From: Arthrobacter sp. FB24
GTDB lineage: Bacteria; Actinomycetota; Actinomycetes; Actinomycetales; Micrococcaceae
Assembly (NCBI RefSeq): GCF_000196235.1
Contig: NC_008541.1
Coordinates: forward strand, 2,046,001-2,110,000
Reading direction: 5' to 3'
Length of the DNA: 64,000 nucleotides
In this document: in pieces, positions 59,222 to 64,000 of the stretch
How the letters are laid out: every line of letters begins with the position of its first letter
Position numbering within the stretch: the first letter of the stretch is position 1
The notes under the pieces: model-generated
Told to the model about the DNA's origin: nothing
Databases searched by the model: none
The model's input: only the letters and a program-made list of their open reading frames with translations
Made by a program: the position numbers and the translations under genes

Positions 59222-60235
59222 CTACGAGGCCGAATCGGCCCCGCGTTTCACGGGACGGTCCCCTGCAGCGCTGCTCCCGTCATGCCCGTTTTTCTTTTGG
59301 CCGAACGGCAGCACTTTCAGCAGCGGTCCCACGATGGCCATGATGACGAGGCCCCAGGCGATTCCGAGGACGGCGGAGCACAGCGTGTTCACGAGCCAGG
59401 CCAGCAAGCTGCCCACCACCGGGATCCCGCCGAAGGGGTGCTCGAGGACATGGACAAGGTCGTATGGCGCGTGCCAACCGAGGTCGTAAGCGCCCTGCAG
59501 CATGATGTGCCCGCCGACCCAGAGCATCGCAATCGTCCCGACCAGGGTGATCGCGGCCAGTACCGAGGGCATACCCTTGACGAGGAGCTCGCCGGTGCGC
59601 CGGGAACCGGCGGAGTCCTTGGCGGCCAGATGCAGGCCGACGTCATCCATCTTGACGATGAGGGCGACGGCACCGTAAACGGCAACCGTGATCACGAGGG
59701 CCACGACGACCAGGATGAGCGCCCGGACCCACAGAGATTCGGTGGCCACCTCGTTCATCGAGATGACCATGATCTCGCAGGACAGAATGAAGTCGGTGGT
59801 GATGGCGCCCTTGATGACCGTGGCCTCCGCCGCAGGTCCCCGCTCGACCGCCGGAGTTTCTTCTTCAGCGGAGTGGTGGCCACGGAGTTTGTGCCACACC
59901 TTCTCGGCACCCTCGTAACAGAGGTAGGTGCCACCCAGCATGAGGATGAACGGGATTGCTCCCGGAAGGAAAGCGCTGACGGCAAGCAACGCCGGCAGAA
60001 TGATCAGCAGCTTGTTCCGAAGCGATCCCCAGAAGATCTTCTTGATCATCGGCAGTTCGCGGGAAGGGTCCGCACCGGACACGTACTGCGGGGTGACGGC
60101 AGCATCGTCGATCACCACACCAGCGGCCTTTGCCCCTGCCTTGGCGGCGCCGGCAGCGACGTCATCTACCGACGCGGCCGCTATGCGGGCAATGGCTGCG
60201 ATGTCGTCCAGCAGGGCAACAAGACCGCCGCTCAC
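59222..60235 (-). CDS. DUF808 (YedI-like) membrane protein
   Basis: A 337-residue multi-pass inner-membrane protein. The N terminus SGGLVALLDDIAAIARIAAA and SVDDVAAGAAKAGAKAAGVV, then DDAAVTPQYVSG and RELPMIKKI, is the DUF808 signature. Membrane segments follow at about 75-110, 165-200, 230-255 and 285-310, with GAITTDFILSCEIMVISMNE in between. The GTG start overlaps the stop of a broken Fic gene. The C-terminal tail is polar. Molecular role unknown; the family is widespread but uncharacterised. Confidence 0.9.
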   Translation of the reverse strand: MSGGLVALLDDIAAIARIAAASVDDVAAGAAKAGAKAAGVVIDDAAVTPQYVSGADPSRELPMIKKIFWGSLRNKLLIILPALLAVSAFLPGAIPFILMLGGTYLCYEGAEKVWHKLRGHHSAEEETPAVERGPAAEATVIKGAITTDFILSCEIMVISMNEVATESLWVRALILVVVALVITVAVYGAVALIVKMDDVGLHLAAKDSAGSRRTGELLVKGMPSVLAAITLVGTIAMLWVGGHIMLQGAYDLGWHAPYDLVHVLEHPFGGIPVVGSLLAWLVNTLCSAVLGIAWGLVIMAIVGPLLKVLPFGQKKNGHDGSSAAGDRPVKRGADSAS

Positions 60236-60990
60236 AGGTCGCTCGCATACTGGTCGTGAGAGGACTGCTTGGCGAGGAGGCCTTGGTTGAGACGTGTGAT
60301 TGGCATGCTCCGATTATATGAGCGGTCATCCGGAAGGGCCGCGCCGGCGTGCCGGGCCATGAACCTGTTGGCATAGTCAGAAGAGTTCTGTCGGGGCCGG
60401 GGGAGTTCCATCCACAGGGCCGGCAGCGCATCCAGTGTCGCCACCGATTCCACTGCGGCCGTGGAGGCGTGCAGCGCGGACCGGGTCAGGTAAAGAACAA
60501 ACGGATCGACCTCGCCAGTCCGGCAGTTGTTGATCAGATCGAAGTACCGCTGCACCTTGGCGGCCATGGCTGAAGCGGCGCGAGTCGTCGCTGCCGCCGA
60601 TCCAGTTCTGCATGTCGCGGAGCGTCCCCGCGTAGGCCGTATCCACCGGGTCATCCTTCATCAGGGCATGGTGGGCGGACAGCATCGCTTCGAGGCGGAT
60701 TTCCCCGCAGTGGCCGGCGTCCGCAATCATGGCTTCTACCGCGGCAGCGGCGGCCACCATCGACTGTCCGTCACTGCTGGCCTCAGCCCGATCATCGCTT
60801 TGGCGTAGTCGGTACGGTTGGCGTCGATGTGTTCGATCTTGGAAGAGGACATCGCTTCGCTGCGCAGCAGGAGACCGCTGATGGCTGCCATGCGCGTGCC
60901 CGCGGTGACGTCCAGGGATGTGACGCTGACGGCGGCCTCTCCCAGGGCGGTGATCGTTTCGCGGCCCTGCTCGAACCAGCGGTCAGCGAT
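60232..60990 (-). pseudogene. Fic-family protein lacking the catalytic core, frameshifted
   Basis: Three pieces in changing frames belong to one Fic/DUF4172-like protein. First, EAAVSVTSLDVTAGTRMAAI, LLLRSEAMSSSKIEHIDANR and TDYAKAMIGL, the N-terminal region with the SSKIEHI element. Second, VAAAAAVEAMIADAG, EIRLEAMLSAHHALMKDDP and TLRDMQNWIGGSDDS. Third, AAKVQRYFDLINNCRTGEVD, DPFVLYLTRSALHAS to the end. Between the second and third, near 60590, about 80 residues including the family's HPFxDGNGR motif are missing. The start beyond 60990 is also lost. It cannot AMPylate. Confidence 0.75.
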
Positions 60991-61137
60991 TTTGGGCCGG
61001 ATTCAACCTGTACGTTGAGGCCCGGGCACCGCCTCCCTGATATTCGGCCGGGGGCTCCGCCACAGCAGGCAGGAGCCGACTTTGCGGGCCCCTCCTGTCC
61101 TGGCTAGCCCCGCACCCGGCACCCATGCCGTCGCGGC

Positions 61138-61154
61138 GTTAAGGATCCGTCAAG
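61138..61154 (+). promoter_or_regulatory. Candidate response-regulator box upstream of the APC permease
   Basis: GTTAAGGATCCGTCAAG is a direct repeat of GT(T/C)AAG with 11-base spacing, the helical-turn spacing of OmpR/PhoB-type regulators such as KdpE. It lies 87 bases before the permease start. Related words occur before the kdp genes. Confidence 0.35.
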
Positions 61155-61240
61155 ATTGTCCCGGGGCCGGGATCACTGAGCTGAGCCGGTGTTATCGTCG
61201 GCAGTGAACGCGATGGCCGCGCATCGCAGGGAAGGCTGCT

Positions 61241-63217
61241 ATGACCACGATGAGCAGGCCGCCAGCGGATCCCCAGGCGGCTCGGCCGGGCGCCGGGGAC
61301 AACTTCCGGAACTGGCTGCTGTTCGGCCTGGTGGACGCCAAGGGGATCCACCAGGGGCCCGGAGCGGTGAGCGATTCGCACCTGAAGAAGCATCCGTGGT
61401 GGCAGGTGATGTGCCTGACGGGTGTCGATTACTTCTCCACCTTGGGTTACCAGCCTGCAATCGCGGCGCTGGCGGCGGGCGTGATCTCTCCGCTCGCGAC
61501 CGTGGTGCTGGTCGCTGTCACCTTGCTCGGCGCCCTGCCCGTGTACCGCCGGGTAGCCGGGGAGAGCCACCGGGGTGAGGGGTCCATCGCCATGCTGGAG
61601 AGGTTGATGCCGCGCTGGGGCGGGAAGCTCTTGGTGCTGGTGCTTCTGGGGTTCGCGGCGACGGACTTCATGATCACCATGACGCTCTCCGCAGCCGATG
61701 CCACGGCGCACGCGCTCCAGAATCCCTTCACGCCGGCCTGGATGCAGGGACAGAACGTGCTGCTCACGCTGTTCCTGCTGGCCCTGCTGGGGGCTGTGTT
61801 CCTGCGGGGCTTCAAGGAGGCCATCGGTGTGGCGGTAGTTCTGGTCGGTGTTTACCTGGGCCTGAATGTGGTGGTGGTGGCCGCGACCGTATTCGAGGCT
61901 GTTACCCATCCGGTTGCTGTGGGGGACTGGTGGCACGCGCTGACCACCTCGCACGGGAATCCGTTCATGGTGGTCGGGATCGCGCTGCTGGTCTTCCCGA
62001 AGCTGGCGCTGGGCCTGTCCGGTTTCGAGACCGGGGTCGCCGTGATGCCACAGATTAGGGGCCGGCCAGGGGATACCGAGGACAAACCGGTCGGCCGGAT
62101 CGAGGGGGCCCGCCGGCTCCTGACAACCGCGGCAGTCATCATGAGTTCCTTCCTGATCACCACCAGCTTCACCACAGTGATCCTGATCCCGGAGCAGGAA
62201 TTCCAGCCCGGCGGCCAGGCCAACGGCCGCGCCCTGGCGTTTTTGGCCCACGAGTACCTCGGCGCGGGTTTCGGGACCGTGTATGACATGAGCACCATCG
62301 CCATTCTCTGGTTCGCCGGCGCCTCCGCGATGGCGGGCCTGCTGAACCTGGTCCCGCGGTACCTGCCCCGCTACGGTATGGCCCCGGGGTGGGCGCGGGC
62401 GGTGCGGCCGCTGGTGCTCGTGTTCACTGCGGTCGGATTCCTGATCACCTGGCTCTTCGACGCCGACGTCGACGCCCAGGGCGGCGCCTACGCCACCGGC
62501 GTCCTGGTGCTGATGACCTCGGCTGCGGTGGCGGTCACACTGTCGGCCCGTCGGCGGCAGCAAAGCAAGCGCACCCTGGGGTTCGGTGTCATTGCCGTGG
62601 TGTTCATTTACACGACGGTGGCCAACATTTTTGAACGGCCCGAGGGCATCCGGATCGCCTCGTTCTTCATCGCAGGCATCATCGTGATCTCGTTGCTCTC
62701 CCGGATCCGGCGGTCCTTTGAACTCCACGCCACCCACGTCCACCTGGACCGGCAGGCGCTGGAATTCATGTCCTCCAACGTGTCCGGCCCGATCGCGCTC
62801 ATCGCTCACGAACCCCTCCGGCTGAGCCCGGAGGCATACCGGGACAAGTTGACCTCCGCAATCGAGGTCAGCCACCTTCCGCTTGAGCACCAGGCGCTGT
62901 TCCTGGAAGTGATCGTGGACGATTCCTCCGACTTTGAGACAGAACTCGAGGTCCGCGGCGTGACCCGGCACGGATACCAGATCCTGGAGGTCCACGGACC
63001 GGTCGTGCCGAACACGATCGCCTCGGTCCTGCTGCACATCCGCGACGTGACGGGCCTGATGCCGCACATTTACTTCCGCTGGACGGAGGGCAACCCGATC
63101 ATCAACCTGCTCAAGTTCCTCTTCCTGGGCGAAGGTGAAATCGCTCCGGTGACCCGAGAAGTACTCCGCGAAGCCGAACCGGACGTCACCAAACGACCAT
63201 GGGTCCACGTCGGCTAA
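61241..63217 (+). CDS. APC-superfamily permease with cytosolic C-terminal domain (KimA-like, probable K+ transporter)
   Basis: A 658-residue membrane protein. AAGG precedes the ATG. After a 60-residue polar N terminus come about twelve membrane segments: [20 protein letters not shown] opens the first, with the helix-breaking Gly-rich pattern of APC carriers, and [20 protein letters not shown] is segment 6. From about residue 500 a soluble domain of some 155 residues follows ([20 protein letters not shown] to KRPWVHVG). This architecture resembles KimA-type potassium uptake proteins. Direct proximity to kdpF-kdpA supports a potassium role, though an amino-acid substrate cannot be excluded. Confidence 0.8.
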   Translation: MTTMSRPPADPQAARPGAGDNFRNWLLFGLVDAKGIHQGPGAVSDSHLKKHPWWQVMCLTGVDYFSTLGYQPAIAALAAGVISPLATVVLVAVTLLGALPVYRRVAGESHRGEGSIAMLERLMPRWGGKLLVLVLLGFAATDFMITMTLSAADATAHALQNPFTPAWMQGQNVLLTLFLLALLGAVFLRGFKEAIGVAVVLVGVYLGLNVVVVAATVFEAVTHPVAVGDWWHALTTSHGNPFMVVGIALLVFPKLALGLSGFETGVAVMPQIRGRPGDTEDKPVGRIEGARRLLTTAAVIMSSFLITTSFTTVILIPEQEFQPGGQANGRALAFLAHEYLGAGFGTVYDMSTIAILWFAGASAMAGLLNLVPRYLPRYGMAPGWARAVRPLVLVFTAVGFLITWLFDADVDAQGGAYATGVLVLMTSAAVAVTLSARRRQQSKRTLGFGVIAVVFIYTTVANIFERPEGIRIASFFIAGIIVISLLSRIRRSFELHATHVHLDRQALEFMSSNVSGPIALIAHEPLRLSPEAYRDKLTSAIEVSHLPLEHQALFLEVIVDDSSDFETELEVRGVTRHGYQILEVHGPVVPNTIASVLLHIRDVTGLMPHIYFRWTEGNPIINLLKFLFLGEGEIAPVTREVLREAEPDVTKRPWVHVG

Positions 63218-63507
63218 GGCATCGCCGGCCAGAGGTCCCGAGACCCGGCAACGGGAGTGCGCGTGCCGCCGGTGAGCCTGGGGCCGGCGACAACGCCCGC
63301 CGGCCTGGGCCGGTCGCTGCCCGCCGGGACGGGGGCGAAACGCGCGGCGCAGCGCGGTACCGTCGCGCCGTTCCGTAAGGGTGTTAGGGCGGCGTCAAGA
63401 TCCGCCGGTCCGGCGTTAAGAAATCATCAGGAACCGCTTTTTGCCGTCCGGAGGGGACTTGACTGTCAGTAGCCCCGCAAACGGGGCGCGGATGAAAGGA
63501 ACCTGCA
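63218..63507. promoter_or_regulatory. Promoter region of the kdp genes
   Basis: GTCAAG at 63394 and GTTAAG at 63415 repeat the words found before the APC permease, 21 bases apart, about two helical turns. The 60 bases after them lead to the AAAGGA ribosome site of the small membrane peptide. KdpE control is plausible but not proven, and the regulator genes are outside the window. Confidence 0.4.
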
Positions 63508-63627
63508 ATGGCCGACATGGCTGTGATCGGAATCCTCATGGTTTCCATGGGCTTCGTAATGTGGATCGGCCACTTCCTGGCCGGAATGGTCGGCGGAGCC
63601 GAGGACCGGCCGGACGCCGGGCAATGA
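63508..63627 (+). CDS. Small membrane peptide (39 aa) preceding kdpF
   Basis: AAAGGA lies six bases before the ATG. The 39-residue product MADMAVIGILMVSMGFVMWI-GHFLAGMVGG has one membrane helix and a short acidic tail (AEDRPDAGQ). Its stop overlaps the kdpF start (ATGA), so it is translated with kdpF. It is not KdpF itself, which follows; it may be an extra small subunit or leader peptide of the Kdp system. No known family recognised. Confidence 0.6.
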   Translation: MADMAVIGILMVSMGFVMWIGHFLAGMVGGAEDRPDAGQ

Positions 63628-63722
63628 GCGCCGACGCCATCATGTGGCTGGTCCTGCTCATCGCCGGAATCGCCCTGTTCGGTTACCTGCTCGCAGTGCT
63701 GATCCATCCGGACAAGTGGTGA
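63624..63722 (+). CDS. kdpF: Potassium-transporting ATPase subunit KdpF
   Basis: A 32-residue single-helix peptide, MSADAIMWLVLLIAGIALFG-YLLAVLIHPDKW; the end YLLAVLIHPDKW (LhPekF-like) is the KdpF signature. KdpF sits at the edge of the KdpFABC complex and stabilises it. It starts inside the stop of the 39-residue peptide and is followed eight bases later by kdpA, as in standard kdpFABC operons. Confidence 0.9.
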   Translation: MSADAIMWLVLLIAGIALFGYLLAVLIHPDKW

Positions 63723-63729
63723 GCACCCA

Positions 63730-64000
63730 GTGACGTTCAATACCTCATCCTTCCTCACCCAGGTCGCCGCCCTGATCCTTGCCCTGACGGCCGCCCATAA
63801 ACCGCTGGGCGTCTATCTCGCCCGCGTTTTCGAGGGCAAGACGTCGACCCGCACCGAGCGGCTGTTCTACCGGCTCGCCGGACTCGACGCCAGCACCGAA
63901 CAGACCTGGCCGGTGTACCTCCGCAGTGTCCTGGCGTTCTCGGCCGTCTCCATTCTGGCCGTGTTCGGCCTTCAGCGGCTCCAGCGGGTGCTCCCGGGTG
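63730..64000 (+). CDS. kdpA: Potassium-transporting ATPase subunit KdpA, N-terminal part
   Basis: A GTG start and 90 residues before the window edge: TSSFLTQVAALILALTAAHK, PLGVYLARVFEGK and ERLFYRLAGLDASTEQTWPV are the conserved opening of KdpA, with the first membrane helix and the Tyr-Arg-Leu-x-Gly-x-Asp element. KdpA is the channel-like subunit that binds K+ in its selectivity filter (further downstream, not visible). Inner membrane. The rest of the operon (kdpB, kdpC and probably kdpDE) should follow. Confidence 0.95.
   Translation, partial: MTFNTSSFLTQVAALILALTAAHKPLGVYLARVFEGKTSTRTERLFYRLAGLDASTEQTWPVYLRSVLAFSAVSILAVFGLQRLQRVLPG

Noticed and set aside
61139..63208. Long minus-strand open frame of 689 codons opposite the APC permease
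   Set aside because: His/Arg/Gln-rich and without ribosome site; the plus-strand frame has clear membrane segments and family motifs. High-GC codon bias leaves the antisense frame open.

Overview
The window is high-GC, densely packed actinobacterial DNA. Gene content and protein style (Kdp operon, LacI/MFS sugar islands, GMC sugar oxidases, IS481-family elements) suggest a soil Micrococcaceae such as Arthrobacter, Pseudarthrobacter or Paenarthrobacter. This assignment is inferred from familiarity with protein families, not from a database search. No rRNA, intact tRNA or CRISPR array is visible.

Layout. 1-7.0 kb is a mixed region: the end of a ribose-type ABC permease with a small quinol-monooxygenase-like gene, a GH15 hydrolase, a small unknown protein, a membrane protein, a degraded GAF/fumarate-reductase junction, and a DJ-1/PfpI gene divergent from a LysR regulator. 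7.4-11.0 kb holds one large gene for a 1180-residue helical-repeat protein with a PIN-nuclease-like C-terminal region. 11.1-13.0, 25.7-27.8 and 36.3-37.1 kb carry three copies of a long non-coding repeat. Its landmarks are a 17-19 bp palindrome, a relic of a tRNA 3' end, a terminator, and a second palindrome about 0.5 kb on. Two copies are interrupted at the same position by nearly identical 1373-bp IS481-family elements in opposite orientation, each with its own 15-bp target duplication.

13.2-25.3 kb is a glycoside-use island: a LacI regulator divergent from an MFS/GPH transporter, an NAD-dependent epimerase with a C-terminal zinc ribbon, two GH78 alpha-L-rhamnosidases, a GH3 beta-glucosidase and an esterase. 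None of the enzymes has an evident signal peptide, so imported rhamnosylated glycosides are probably cut inside the cell. 27.9-37 kb is a gene-poor zone with secreted or membrane proteins of unknown function, a pair of paralogous small secreted proteins (one frameshifted), and broken IS110 and IS21 elements.

37.5-55.6 kb is the largest coherent system. It has a leftward run of ten genes (LacI, Gfo/Idh/MocA oxidoreductase, CoA transferase, GMC oxidoreductase fused to a gluconate-dehydrogenase-subunit-3-like domain, crotonase, aldehyde dehydrogenase, GH88, a second GMC oxidase, a second LacI, and a DUF336/UPF0303 protein). A divergent rightward run encodes a sugar ABC transporter, KDG kinase and KDPG aldolase. 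The combination suggests uptake and oxidative breakdown of a uronic-acid-containing or oxidised glycoside, with the sugar entering through KDG/KDPG and possibly an acyl or aromatic part handled by CoA chemistry.

55.6-61 kb is a decayed zone with an AAA ATPase, a HAD protein, a DUF808 membrane protein and several broken genes (HAD fragment, DUF1801 with an internal TGA, VanY fragment with an internal TGA, Fic lacking its core). 61.1-64 kb is a potassium module: an APC-type permease with a cytosolic C-terminal domain, then a 39-residue membrane peptide, kdpF and the start of kdpA.
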